A stretch of 64,000 bases of DNA from Oasisia sp. SBJ-2009. Lineage: Eukaryota > Annelida > Polychaeta > Sabellida > Siboglinidae. The notes beneath the pieces were generated by a model. It saw nothing but the letters and a program-made list of their open reading frames with translations, did not search any database and had not been told where the DNA came from. Of this stretch, positions 24,736 through 38,784 are shown piece by piece. Position numbers and translations under genes: made by a program. Position 1 is the first letter of the stretch. Every line of letters begins with the position of its first letter. The DNA is taken from positions 560,501-624,500 of the forward strand of contig OZ024862.1 of NCBI GenBank assembly GCA_964017155.1, read 5' to 3'.

Positions 24736-26882
24736 TAGGCATTTATGTACAAGTCGGGCCCACCTCAATGTTGGTATTATAACTGTATCTTTGCCAACAT
24801 TTGATACTTGATTTTGTTAATTCTATCAATTATATTCATCTTGCGCATATTTATGTTTTATATACAGCGCGTCTTAGCAGACTTGTGAGGTCGATAAGAC
24901 AGCGTGGTCGGCATAAACAAACTGTTTATCGCTCATCTCATATGCACAGCGCAGTAACATGCACCGCTGCGCTTGCGACTGGCACAAATCGCGCTGTTTT
25001 TTCGACCTCAAAAGTTTGCCAAGACGCGCTGTTTATAAAACATAAATACGCGCAAGATGATAATAATTGAATGAATTAATTTAATCAAGTATCAAATGTT
25101 GGCAAAAATACTGATATAATAGCAACATTGAGGTGGGTCCGACTTGTACATAAGTGCCAAATAGTGAAATACTGAAAACAATTGAGAGTATACGTGCTTT
25201 TATGAGAGAGTGCGCGTGAAGGTACGCGCCCGCAAGTGTTGGCACTTAAGTACAAGTCGGGCCCACCTCAATTTTGGTATTATAACTGTATCTTTGCCAA
25301 CATTTGATACTTGATTTTGTTAATTCTATCAATTATACTCATCTTGCGCATATTTATGTTTTATATACAGCGCGTCTTAGCAGACTTTTGAGGTCGAAAA
25401 GACAGCGTGGTCGGCAAAAACAAACTGTTTATCGCCCATTTCATATGCACAGCCCAGTAACATGCACCGCTGCGCTTGCGACTGGCACAAATCGCGCTGT
25501 CTTTTCGACCTCAAAAGTTTGCCAAGACGCGCTGTTTATAAAACATAAATACGCGCAAGATGATTATAATTGAATTAATTAATTTAATCAAGTATCAAAT
25601 GTTGGCAAAAATACAGATATAATAGCAACATTGAGGTGGTTCCGACTTGCACATAAGTGCCAAATAGTGAAATACTGAAAACAATTGAGAGTATACGTGC
25701 TTTTATGAGAGAGTGCGCGTTAAGGTACGCGCCCGCAAGTGTAGGCATTTATGTACAAGTCGGGCCCACCTCAATGTTGGTATTATAACTGTATCTTTGC
25801 CAACATTTGATACTTGATTTTGTTAATTCTATCAATTATATTCATCTTGCGCATGTTTATGTTTTATATACAGCGCGTCTTAGCAGACTTTTGAGGTCGA
25901 AAAGACAGCGTGGTCGGCATAAACAAACTGTTTATCGCCCATTTCATATGCACAGCCCAGTAACATGCACCGCTGCGCTTGCGACTGGCACAAATCGCGC
26001 TGTCTTTTCGACCTCAAAAGTTTGCCAAGACGCGCTGTTTATAAAACATAAATACGCGCAAGATGATTATAATTGAATGAATTAATTTAATCAAGTATCA
26101 AATGTTGGCAAAAAATAGTGATATAATAGCAACATTGAGGTGGGTCCGACTTGTACATAAGTGCCAAATAGTGAAATAGTGACCGCTGCGCTTGCGACTG
26201 GCACAATTCGCGCTGTCTTTTCGACCTAAACAGTTTGCCAAGACGCGCTGTTTATAAAACATAAATACGCGCAAGATGATTATAATTGAATGAATTCATT
26301 TAATCAAGTATCAAATGTTGGCAAAAATACTGATATAATAGCAACATTGAGGTGGGTCCGACTTGTACTTAAGTGCCAAATAGTGAAATACTGAAAACAA
26401 TTGAGAGTATACGTGCTTTTATGAGAGAGTGCGCGTGAAGGTACGCGCCCGCAAGTGTTGGCACTTATGTACAAGTCGGGCCCACCTCAATTTTGGTATT
26501 ATAACTGTATCTTTTCCAACATTTGATACTTGATTTTGTTAATTCAATCAATTATAATCATCTTGCGCATATTAATGTTTTATATACAGCGCGTCTTAGC
26601 AGACTTGTGAGGTCGAAAAGACAGCGTGGTCGGCATAAACAAACTGTTTATCGCTCATTTCATATGCACAGCGCAGTAACATGCACCGCTGCGCTTGCGA
26701 CTGGCACAAATCGCGCTGTCTTTTCGACCTCAAAAGTTTGCCAAGACGCGCTGTTTATAAAACATAAATACGCGCAAGATGATTATAATTGAATGAATTA
26801 ATTTAATCAAGTATCAAATGTTGGCAAAAATACTGATATAATAGCAACATTGAGGTGGGTCCGACTTGTACTTAAGTGCCAA
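24736..26882. repeat. Third copy of A-C-D-S*-B block
   Basis: Anchors 24801, 25304, 25807 and 26523 with an S* at 26168 repeat the order and rare markers of 17634-22006 (GGTGGTTCCGAC near 25636, TTGGCACTTAAGTAC near 25239). Its A unit differs by CGCTCATCTC and a private CTGTTTTTTCG near 24994. It is separated from copy 2 by D/A-B-S-A-B-S units, so the duplication was followed by insertion or rearrangement of A-B-S blocks. Confidence 0.8.
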
Positions 26883-29611
26883 ATAGTGAAATAGTGACCG
26901 CTGCGCTTGCGACTGGCACAAATCGCGCTGTCTTTTCGACCTCAAAAGTTTGCCAAGACGCGCTGTTTATAAAACATAAATACGCGCAAGATGATTATAA
27001 TTGAATGAATTAATTTAATCAAGTATCAAATGTTGGCAAAAATACTGATATAATAGCAACATTGACGTGGGTCCGACTTGTACGTAAGTGCCAAATAGTG
27101 AAATACTAAAAACAAATTGAGAGTATACGTGCTTTTATGAGAGAGTGCGCGTGAAGGTACGCGCCCGCAAGTGTAGGCATTTATGTACAAGTCGGGCCCA
27201 CCTCAATGTTGGTATTATAACTGTATCTTTGCCAACATTTGATACTTGATTTTGTTAATTCTATCAATTATATTCATCTTGCGCATATTTATGTCTTATA
27301 TACAGCGCGTCTTAGCAGACTTGTGAGGTCGATAAGACAGCGTGGTCGGCATAAACAAACTGTTTATCGCTCATTTCATATGCACAGCGCAGTAACATGC
27401 ACCGCTGCGCTTGCGACTGGCACAAATCGCGCTGTCTTTTCGACCTCAAAAGTTTGCCAAGACGCGCTGTTTATAAAACATAAATACGCGCAAGATGATA
27501 ATAATTGAATGAATTAATTTAATCAAGTATCAAATGTTGGCAAAAATACTGATATAATAGCAACATTGACGTGGGTCCGACTTGTACATAAGTGCCAAAT
27601 AGTGAAATACTGAAAACAATTGAGAGTATACGTGCTTTTATGAGAGAGTGCGCGTGAAGGTACGCGCCCGCAAGTGTTGGCACTTATGTACAAGTCGGGC
27701 CCACCTCAATTTTGGTATTATAACTGTATCTTTGCCAACATTTGATACTTGATTTTGTTAATTCAATCAATTATAATCATCTTGCGCATATTAATGTTTT
27801 ATATACAGCGCGTCTTAGCAGACTTGTGAGGTCGAAAAGACAGCGTGGTCGGCATAAACAAACTGTTTATCGCTCATTTCATATGCACAGCGCAGTAACA
27901 TGCACCGCTGCGCTTGCGACTGGCACAAATCGCGCTGTCTTTTCGACCTCAAAAGTTTGCCAAGACGCGCTGTTTATAAAACATAAATACGCGCAAGATG
28001 ATTATAATTGAATGAATTAATTTAATCAAGTATCAAATGTTGGCAAAAATACTGATATAATAGCAACATTGAGGTGGGTCCGACTTGTACATAAGTGCCA
28101 AATAGTGAAATAGTGACCGCTGCGCTTGCGACTGGCACAAATCGCGCTGTCTTTTCGACCTCAAAAGTTTGCCAAGACGCGCTGTTTATAAAACATAAAT
28201 ACGCGCAAGATGATTATAATTGAATTAATTAATTTAATCAAGTATCAAATGTTGGCAAAAATACAGATATAATAGCAACATTGAGGTGGGTCCGACTTGC
28301 ACATAAGTGCCAAATAGTGAAATACTGAAAACAATTGAGAGTATACGTGCTTTTATGAGAGAGTGCGCGTTAAGGTACGCGCCCGCAAGTGTAGGCATTT
28401 ATGTACAAGTCGGGCCCACCTCAATGTTGGTATTATAACTGTATCTTTGCCAACATTTGATACTTGATTTTGTTAATTCTATCAATTATATTCATCTTGC
28501 GCATGTTTATGTTTTATATACAGCGCGTCTTAGCAGACTTTTGAGGTCGAAAAGACAGCGTGGTCGGCATAAACAAACTGTTTATCGCCCATTTCATATG
28601 CACAGCCCAGTAACATGCACCGCTGCGCTTGCGACTGGCACAAATCGCGCTGTCTTTTCGACCTCAAAAGTTTGCCAAGACGCGCTGTTTATAAAACATA
28701 AATACGCGCAAGATGATTATAATTGAATGAATTAATTTAATCAAGTATCAAATGTTGGCAAAAAATAGTGATATAATAGCAACATTGAGGTGGGTCCGAC
28801 TTGTACATAAGTGCCAAATAGTGAAATAGTGACCGCTGCGCTTGCGACTGGCACAATTCGCGCTGTCTTTTCGACCTAAACAGTTTGCCAAGACGCGCTG
28901 TTTATAAAACATAAATACGCGCAAGATGATTATAATTGAATGAATTAATTTAATCAAGTATCAAATGTTGGCAAAAATACAGATATAATAGCAACATTGA
29001 GGTGGGTCCGACTTGCACATAAGTGCCAAATAGTGAAATACTGAAAACAATTGAGAGTATACGTGCTTTTATGAGAGAGTGCGCGTGAAGGTACGCGCCC
29101 GCAAGTGTTGGCACTTATGTACAAGTCGGGCCCACCTGAATTTTGGTATTATAACTGTATCTTTGCCAACATTTGATACTTGATTTTGTTAATTGAATCA
29201 ATTATAATCATCTTGCGCATATTAATGTTTTATATACAGCGCGTCTTAGCAGACTTGTGAGGTCGAAAAGACAGCGTGGTCGGCATAAACAAACTGTTTA
29301 TCGCTCATTTCATATGCACAGCGCAGTAACATGCACCGCTGCGCTTGCGACTGGCACAAATCGCGCTGTCTTTTCGACCTCAAAAGTTTGCCAAGACGCG
29401 CTGTTTATAAAACATAAATACGCGCAAGATGATTATAATTGAATGAATTAATTTAATCAAGTATCAAATGTTGGCAAAAATACTGATATAATAGCAACAC
29501 TGAGGTGGGTCCGACTTGTACATAAGTGCCAAATAGTGAAATACTAAAAACAAATTGAGAGTATACGTGCTTTTATGAGAGAGTGCGCGTGAAGGTACGC
29601 GCCCGCAAGTG

Positions 29612-30036
29612 TAGGCATTTATGTACAAGTCGGGCCCACCTCAATGTTGGTATTATAACTGTATCTTTGCCAACATTTGATACTTGATTTTGTTAATTCA
29701 ATCAATTATAATCATCTTGCGCATATTAATGTTTTATATACAGCGCGTCTTAGCAGACTTGTGAGGTCGAAAAGACAGCGTGGTCGGCATAAACAAACTG
29801 TTTATCGCTCATTTCATATGCACAGCGCAGTAACATGCACCGCTGCGCTTGCGACTGGCACAAATCGCGCTGTCTTTTCGACCTCAAAAGTTTGCCAAGA
29901 CGCGCTGTTTATAAAACATAAATACGCGCAAGATGATTATAATTGAATGAATTAATTTAATCAAGTATCAAATGTTGGCAAAAATACTGATATAATAGCA
30001 ACATTGAGGTGGGTCCGACTTGTACATAAGTGCCAA
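29612..30036. repeat. Hybrid L, A outer left arm joined to B
   Basis: The upstream spacer is the 79-bp form and the outer left arm reads TAGGCATTT and CAATGTTGG (A), while the inner arm reads TTCAATCAATTATAATC and ATTAATG (B). The switch lies between about 29647 and 29699. Confidence 0.75.
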
Positions 30037-30327
30037 ATAGTGAAATAGTGACCGCTGCGCTTGCGACTGGCACAAATCGCGCTGTCTTTTCGACCTCAAA
30101 AGTTTGCCAAGACGCGCTGTTTATAAAACATAAATACGCGCAAGATGATTATAATTGAATGAATTAATTTAATCAAGTATGAAATGTTGGCAAAAATACT
30201 GATATAATAGCAACATTGAGGTGGGTCCGACTTGTACATAAGTGCCAAATAGTGAAATACTAAAAACAAATTGAGAGTATACGTGCTTTTATGAGAGAGT
30301 GCGCGTGAAGGTACGCGCCCGCAAGTG

Positions 30328-33300
30328 TAGGCATTTATGTACAAGTCGGGCCCACCTCAATGTTGGTATTATAACTGTATCTTTGCCAACATTTGATACT
30401 TGATTTTGTTAATTCTATCAATTATATTCATCTTGCGCATATTTATGTTTTATATACAGCGCGTCTTAGCAGACTTGTGAGGTCGATAAGACAGCGTGGT
30501 CGGCATAAACAAACTGTTTATCGCTCATCTCATATGCACAGCGCAGTAACATGCACCGCTGCGCTTGCGACTGGCACAAATCGCGCTGTCTTTTCGACCT
30601 CAAAAGTTTGCCAAGACGCGCTGTTTATAAAACTTAAATACGCGCAAGATGATAATAATTGAATGAATTAATTTAATCAAGTATCAAATGTTGGCAAAAA
30701 TACTGATATAATAGCAACATTGAGGTGGGTCCGACTTGTACATAAGTGCCAAATAGTGAAATACTGAAAACAATTGAGAGTATACGTGCTTTTATGAGAG
30801 AGTGCGCGTGAAGGTACGCGCCCGCAAGTGTTGGCACTTATGTACAAGTCGGGCCCACCTCAATTTTGGTATTATAACTGTATCTTTGCCAACATTTGAT
30901 ACTTGATTTTGTTAATTCTATCAATTATACTCATCTTGCGCATATTTATGTTTTATATACAGCGCGTCTTAGCAGACTTTTGAGGTCGAAAAGACAGCGT
31001 GGTCGGCAAAAACAAACTGTTTATCGCCCATTTCATATGCACAGCCCAGTAACATGCACCGCTGCGCTTGCGACTGGCACAAATCGCGCTGTCTTTTCGA
31101 CCTCAAAAGTTTGCCAAGACGCGCTGTTTATAAAACATAAATACGCGCAAGATGATTATAATTGAATGAATTAATTTAATCAAGTATCAAATGTTGGCAA
31201 AAAATAGTGATATAATAGCAACATTGAGGTGGGTCCGACTTGTACATAAGTGCCAAATAGTGAAATAGTGACCGCTGCGCTTGCGACTGGCACAATTCGC
31301 GCTGTCTTTTCGACCTAAAGAGTTTGCCAAGACGCGCTGTTTATAAAACATAAATACGCGCAAGATGATTATAATTGAATGAATTAATTTAATCAAGTAT
31401 CAAATGTTGGCAAAAATACAGATATAATAGCAACATTGAGGTGGGTCCGACTTGCACATAAGTGCCAAATAGTGAAATACTGAAAACAATTGAGAGTATA
31501 CGTGCTTTTATGAGAGAGTGCGCGTGAAGGTACGCGCCCGCAAGTGTTGGCACTTATGTACAAGTCGGGCCCACCTCAATTTTGGTATTATAACTGTATC
31601 TTTGCCAACATTTGATACTTGATTTTGTTAATTGAATCAATTATAATCATCTTGCGCATATTAATGTTTTATATACAGCGCGTCTTAGCAGACTTGTGAG
31701 GTCGAAAAGACAGCGTGGTCGGCATAAACAAACTGTTTATCGCTCATTTCATATGCATAGCGCAGTAACATACACCGCTGCGCTTGCGACTGGCACAAAT
31801 CGCGCTGTCTTTTCGACCTCAAAAGTTTGCCAAGACGCGCTGTTTATGAAACATAAATACGCGCAAGATGATTATAATTGAATGAATTAATTTAATCAAG
31901 TATCAAATGTTGGCAAAAATACTGATATAATAGCAACATTGAGGTGGGTCCGACTTGTACATAAGTGCCAAATAGTGAAATAGTGACCGCTGCGCTTCCG
32001 ACTGGCACAAATCGCGCTGTCTTTTCGACCTCAAAAGTTTGCCAAGACGCGCTGTTTATAAAACATAAATACGCGCAAGATGATTATAATTGAATGAATT
32101 AATTTAATCAAGTATCAAATGTTGGCAAAAATACTGATATAATAGCAACATTGAGGTGGGTCCGACTTGTACATAAGTGCCAAATAGTGAAATACTAAAA
32201 ACAAATTGAGAGTATACGTGCTTTTATGAGAGAGTGCGCGTGAAGGTACGCGCCCGCAAGTGTAGGCATTTATGTACAAGTCGGGCCCACCTCAATGTTG
32301 GTATTATAACTGTATCTTTGCCAACATTTGATACTTGATTTTGTTAATTCTATCAATTATATTCATCTTGCGCATATTTATGTCTTATATACAGCGCGTC
32401 TTAGCAGACTTGTGAGGTCGATAAGACAGCGTGGTCGGCATAAACAAACTGTTTATCGCTCATTTCATATGCACAGCGCAGTAACATGCACCGCTGCGCT
32501 TGCGACTGGCACAAATCGCGCTGTCTTTTCGACCTCAAAAGTTTGCCAAGACGCGCTGTTTATAAAACATAAATACGCGCAAGATGATTATAATTGAATG
32601 AATTAATTTAATCAAGTATCAAATGTTGGCAAAAATACTGATATAATAGCAACATTGAGGTGGGTCCGACTTGTACATAAGTGCCAAATAGTGAAATACT
32701 GAAAACAATTGAGAGTATACGTGCTTTTATGAGAGAGTGCGCGTGAAGGTACGCGCCCGCAAGTGTTGGCACTTATGTACAAGTCGGGCCCACCTCAATT
32801 TTGGTATTATAACTGTATCTTTGCCAACATTTGATACTTGATTTTGTTAAATCAATCAATTATAATCATCTTGCGCATATTAATGTTTTATATACAGCGC
32901 GTCTTAGCAGACTTGTGAGGTCGAAAAGACAGCGTGGTCGGCATAAACAAACTGTTTATCGCTCATTTCATATGCACAGCGCAGTAACATGCACCGCTGC
33001 GCTTGCGACTGGCACAAATCGCGCTGTCTTTTCGACCTCAAAAGTTTGCCAAGACGCGCTGTTTATAAAACATAAATACGCGCAAGATGATTATAATTGA
33101 ATGAATTAATTTAATCAAGTATCAAATGTTGGCAAAAATACTGATATAATAGCAACATTGAGGTGGGTCCGACTTGTACTTAAGTGCCAAATAGTGAAAT
33201 AGTGACCGCTGCGCTTGCGACTGGCACAAATCGCGCTGTCTTTTCGACCTCAAAAGTTTGCCAAGACGCGCTGTTTATAAAACATAAATACGCGCAAGAT

Positions 33301-36300
33301 GATTATAATTGAATGAATTAATTTAATCAAGTATCAAATGTTGGCAAAAATACTGATATAATAGCAACATTGAGGTGGGTCCGACTTGTACATAAGTGCC
33401 AAATAGTGAAATACTAAAAACAAATTGAGAGTATACGTGCTTTTATGAGAGAGTGCGCGTGAAGGTACGCGCCCGCAAGTGTAGGCATTTATGTACAAGT
33501 CGGGCCCACCTCAATGTTGGTATTATAACTGTATCTTTGCCAACATTTGATACTTGATTTTGTTAATTCTATCAATTATATTCATCTTGCGCATATTTAT
33601 GTCTTATATACAGCGCGTCTTAGCAGACTTGTGAGGTCGATAAGACAGCGTGGTCGGCATAAACAAACTGTTTATCGCTCATTTCATATGCACAGCGCAG
33701 TAACATGCACCGCTGCGCTTGCGACTGGCACAAATCGCGCTGTCTTTTCGACCTCAAAAGTTTGCCAAGACGCGCTGTTTATAAAACATAAATACGCGCA
33801 AGATGATAATAATTGAATGAATTAATTTAATCAAGTATCAAATGTTGGCAAAAATACTGATATAATAGCAACATTGAGGTGGGTCCGACTTGTACATAAG
33901 TGCCAAATAGTGAAATACTGAAAACAATTGAGAGTATACGTGCTTTTATGAGAGAGTGCGCGTGAAGGTACGCGCCCGCAAGTGTTGGCACTTATGTACA
34001 AGTCGGGCCCACCTCAATTTTGGTATTATAACTGTATCTTTGCCAACATTTGATACTTGATTTTGTTAATTCAATCAATTATAATCATCTTGCGCATATT
34101 AATGTTTTATATACAGCGCGTCTTAGCAGACTTGTGAGGTCGAAAAGACAGCGTGGTCGGCATAAACAAACTGTTTATCGCTCATTTCATATGCACAGCG
34201 CAGTAACATGCACCGCTGCGCTTGCGACTGGCACAAATCGCGCTGTCTTTTCGACCTCAAAAGTTTGCCAAGACGCGCTGTTTATAAAACATAAATACGC
34301 GCAAGATGATTATAATTGAATGAATTAATTTAATCAAGTATCAAATGTTGGCAAAAATACTGATATAATAGCAACATTGAGGTGGGTCCGACTTGTACAT
34401 AAGTGCCAAATAGTGAAATAGTGACCGCTGCGCTTGCGACTGGCACAAATCGCGCTGTCTTTTCGACCTCAAAAGTTTGCCAAGACGCGCTGTTTATAAA
34501 ACATAAATACGCGCAAGATGATTATAATTGAATGAATTAATTTAATCAAGTATCAAATGTTGGCAAAAATACTGATATAATAGCAACATTGAGGTGGGTC
34601 CGACTTGTACATAAGTGCCAAATAGTGAAATACTAAAAACAAATTGAGAGTATACGTGCTTTTATGAGAGAGTGCGCGTGAAGGTACGCGCCCGCAAGTG
34701 TAGGCATTTATGTACAAGTCGGGCCCACCTCAATGTTGGTATTATAACTGTATCTTTGCCAACATTTGATACTTGATTTTGTTAATTCTATCAATTATAT
34801 TCATCTTGCGCATATTTATGTTTTATATACAGCGCGTCTTAGCAGACTTGTGAGGTCGATAAGACAGCGTGGTCGGCATAAACAAACTGTTTATCGCTCA
34901 TCTCATATGCACAGCGCAGTAACATGCACCGCTGCGCTTGCGACTGGCACAAATCGCGCTGTCTTTTCGACCTCAAAAGTTTGCCAAGACGCGCTGTTTA
35001 TAAAACTTAAATACGCGCAAGATGATAATAATTGAATGAATTAATTTAATCAAGTATCAAATGTTGGCAAAAATACTGATATAATAGCAACATTGAGGTG
35101 GGTCCGACTTGTACATAAGTGCCAAATAGTGAAATACTGAAAACAATTGAGAGTATACGTGCTTTTATGAGAGAGTGCGCGTGAAGGTACGCGCCCGCAA
35201 GTGTTGGCACTTATGTACAAGTCGGGCCCACCTCAATTTTGGTATTATAACTGTATCTTTGCCAACATTTGATACTTGATTTTGTTAATTCTATCAATTA
35301 TACTCATCTTGCGCATATTTATGTTTTATATACAGCGCGTCTTAGCAGACTTTTGAGGTCGAAAAGACAGCGTGGTCGGCAAAAACAAACTGTTTATCGC
35401 CCATTTCATATGCACAGCCCAGTAACATGCACCGCTGCGCTTGCGACTGGCACAAATCGCGCTGTCTTTTCGACCTCAAAAGTTTGCCAAGACGCGCTGT
35501 TTATAAAACATAAATACGCGCAAGATGATTATAATTGAATGAATTAATTTAATCAAGTATCAAATGTTGGCAAAAAATAGTGATATAATAGCAACATTGA
35601 GGTGGGTCCGACTTGTACATAAGTGCCAAATAGTGAAATAGTGACCGCTGCGCTTGCGACTGGCACAATTCGCGCTGTCTTTTCGACCTAAAGAGTTTGC
35701 CAAGACGCGCTGTTTATAAAACATAAATACGCGCAAGATGATTATAATTGAATGAATTAATTTAATCAAGTATCAAATGTTGGCAAAAATACAGATATAA
35801 TAGCAACATTGAGGTGGGTCCGACTTGCACATAAGTGCCAAATAGTGAAATACTGAAAACAATTGAGAGTATACGTGCTTTTATGAGAGAGTGCGCGTGA
35901 AGGTACGCGCCCGCAAGTGTTGGCACTTATGTACAAGTCGGGCCCACCTCAATTTTGGTATTATAACTGTATCTTTGCCAACATTTGATACTTGATTTTG
36001 TTAATTGAATCAATTATAATCATCTTGCGCATATTAATGTTTTATATACAGCGCGTCTTAGCAGACTTGTGAGGTCGAAAAGACAGCGTGGTCGGCATAA
36101 ACAAACTGTTTATCGCTCATTTCATATGCATAGCGCAGTAACATACACCGCTGCGCTTGCGACTGGCACAAATCGCGCTGTCTTTTCGACCTCAAAAGTT
36201 TGCCAAGACGCGCTGTTTATGAAACATAAATACGCGCAAGATGATTATAATTGAATGAATTAATTTAATCAAGTATCAAATGTTGGCAAAAATACTGATA

Positions 36301-38210
36301 TAATAGCAACATTGAGGTGGGTCCGACTTGTACATAAGTGCCAAATAGTGAAATAGTGACCGCTGCGCTTCCGACTGGCACAAATCGCGCTGTCTTTTCG
36401 ACCTCAAAAGTTTGCCAAGACGCGCTGTTTATAAAACATAAATACGCGCAAGATGATTATAATTGAATGAATTAATTTAATCAAGTATCAAATGTTGGCA
36501 AAAATACTGATATAATAGCAACATTGAGGTGGGTCCGACTTGTACATAAGTGCCAAATAGTGAAATACTAAAAACAAATTGAGAGTATACGTGCTTTTAT
36601 GAGAGAGTGCGCGTGAAGGTACGCGCCCGCAAGTGTAGGCATTTATGTACAAGTCGGGCCCACCTCAATGTTGGTATTATAACTGTATCTTTGCCAACAT
36701 TTGATACTTGATTTTGTTAATTCTATCAATTATATTCATCTTGCGCATATTTATGTCTTATATACAGCGCGTCTTAGCAGACTTGTGAGGTCGATAAGAC
36801 AGCGTGGTCGGCATAAACAAACTGTTTATCGCTCATTTCATATGCACAGCGCAGTAACATGCACCGCTGCGCTTGCGACTGGCACAAATCGCGCTGTCTT
36901 TTCGACCTCAAAAGTTTGCCAAGACGCGCTGTTTATAAAACATAAATACGCGCAAGATGATTATAATTGAATGAATTAATTTAATCAAGTATCAAATGTT
37001 GGCAAAAATACTGATATAATAGCAACATTGAGGTGGGTCCGACTTGTACATAAGTGCCAAATAGTGAAATACTGAAAACAATTGAGAGTATACGTGCTTT
37101 TATGAGAGAGTGCGCGTGAAGGTACGCGCCCGCAAGTGTTGGCACTTATGTACAAGTCGGGCCCACCTCAATTTTGGTATTATAACTGTATCTTTGCCAA
37201 CATTTGATACTTGATTTTGTTAAATCAATCAATTATAATCATCTTGCGCATATTAATGTTTTATATACAGCGCGTCTTAGCAGACTTGTGAGGTCGAAAA
37301 GACAGCGTGGTCGGCATAAACAAACTGTTTATCGCTCATTTCATATGCACAGCGCAGTAACATGCACCGCTGCGCTTGCGACTGGCACAAATCGCGCTGT
37401 CTTTTCGACCTCAAAAGTTTGCCAAGACGCGCTGTTTATAAAACATAAATACGCGCAAGATGATTATAATTGAATGAATTAATTTAATCAAGTATCAAAT
37501 GTTGGCAAAAATACTGATATAATAGCAACATTGAGGTGGGTCCGACTTGTACTTAAGTGCCAAATAGTGAAATAGTGACCGCTGCGCTTGCGACTGGCAC
37601 AAATCGCGCTGTCTTTTCGACCTCAAAAGTTTGCCAAGACGCGCTGTTTATAAAACATAAATACGCGCAAGATGATTATAATTGAATGAATTAATTTAAT
37701 CAAGTATCAAATGTTGGCAAAAATACTGATATAATAGCAACATTGAGGTGGGTCCGACTTGTACATAAGTGCCAAATAGTGAAATACTAAAAACAAATTG
37801 AGAGTATACGTGCTTTTATGAGAGAGTGCGCGTGAAGGTACGCGCCCGCAAGTGTAGGCATTTATGTACAAGTCGGGCCCACCTCAATGTTGGTATTATA
37901 ACTGTATCTTTGCCAACATTTGATACTTGATTTTGTTAATTCTATCAATTATATTCATCTTGCGCATATTTATGTCTTATATACAGCGCGTCTTAGCAGA
38001 CTTGTGAGGTCGATAAGACAGCGTGGTCGGCATAAACAAACTGATTATCGCTCATTTCATATGCACAGCGCAGTAACATGCACCGCTGCGCTTGCGACTG
38101 GCACAAATCGCGCTGTCTTTTCGACCTCAAAAGTTTGCCAAGACGCGCTGTTTATAAAACATAAATACGCGCAAGATGATAATAATTGAATGAATTAATT
38201 TAATCAAGTA
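30328..38210. repeat. Higher-order tandem duplication, period 4373 bp
   Basis: Copy 1 is 30328-34700; copy 2 runs from 34701 to about 38210. Anchors 30393, 30896, 31612, 32328, 32831 and 33547 recur 4373 bp later. Shared rare markers include AAACTTAAATAC in the first A, CCTAAAGAG in S*, the B' marker set and TTAAATC in B. The A at 37920 has a private CTGATTATC. Copy 2 ends where the right arm switches to CAAATATTGG near 38213. Confidence 0.87.
31547..31971. repeat. L variant B', type copy
   Basis: B' resembles B but reads TTAATTGAATC after the anchor, and in most copies CATAGCGCAG, ACATACACC and TTTATGAAAC. Copies have anchors 29173 (without the last three changes), 31612, 35985, 39140, 44520, 47675, 53985 and 57857; the last four except 44520, together with 39140, also read ATAACTACG. 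Every B' follows an S*, so S*-B' moved as a block. The GAATC change puts an in-frame TGA early in the open frame, further evidence against coding. Confidence 0.85.
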
Positions 38211-38358
38211 TCAAATATTGGCAAAAATACTGATATAATAGCAACATTGAGGTGGGTCCGACTTGTACATAAGTGCCAAATAGTGAAATACTGAAAACAA
38301 ATTGAGAGTATACGTGCTTTTATGAGAGAGTGCGCGTGAAGGTACGCCCCCGCAAGTG

Positions 38359-38784
38359 TAGGCATTTATGTACAAGTCGGGCCCACCTCAATGTTGGTAT
38401 TATAACTGTATCTTTGCCAACATTTGATACTTGATTTTGTTAATTCTATCAATTATATTCATCTTGCGCATGTTTATGTTTTATATACAGCGCGTCTTAG
38501 CAGACTTTTGAGGTCGAAAAGACAGCGTGGTCGGCAAAAACAAACTGTTTATCGCCCATTTCATATGCACAGCCCAGTAACATGCACCGCTGCGCTTGCG
38601 ACTGGCACAAATCGCGCTGTCTTTTCGACCTCAAAAGTTTGCCAAGACGCGCTGTTTATAAAACATAAATACGCGCAAGATGATTATAATTGAATGAATT
38701 AATTTAATCAAGTATCAAATGTTGGCAAAAAATAGTGATATAATAGCAACATTGAGGTGGGTCCGACTTGTACATAAGTGCCAA
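38359..38784. repeat. Hybrid L, D left arm with C loop (D/C)
   Basis: The left arm has GCGCATGTTTATG (D) but the loop has GGCAAAAAC (C). The upstream spacer carries ACGCCCCCGC and CTGAAAACAAATTG, and the right arm before it CAAATATTGG. The same hybrid, with the same upstream markers, recurs at anchors 46959, 53269 and 57141, so one recombinant was then amplified. The palindrome is 1 bp longer because of the extra A near its right end. Confidence 0.8.

Larger units (their letters stand above)
17634..30327. repeat. Array segment 3: layout
   Basis: The order by anchor is: 17699 A, 18202 C, 18705 D, S*, 19421 B, 19925 A, 20428 C, 20931 D, S*, 21647 B, S, 22363 D/A hybrid, 22866 B, S, 23582 A, 24085 B, S, 24801 A, 25304 C, 25807 D, S*, 26523 B, S, 27239 A, 27742 B, S, 28457 D, S*, 29173 B', 29677 A/B hybrid, S. 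This is the part where S* first appears and where the A-C-D-S*-B block occurs three times. Confidence 0.88.

Noticed and set aside
30096..30344. Minus-strand open frames of 69-82 codons (also 28748, 31187, 41997, 51624 and others)
   Set aside because: They appear only where a single base change or an extra A removes a stop in S or spacer sequence. No start context or conservation supports them.
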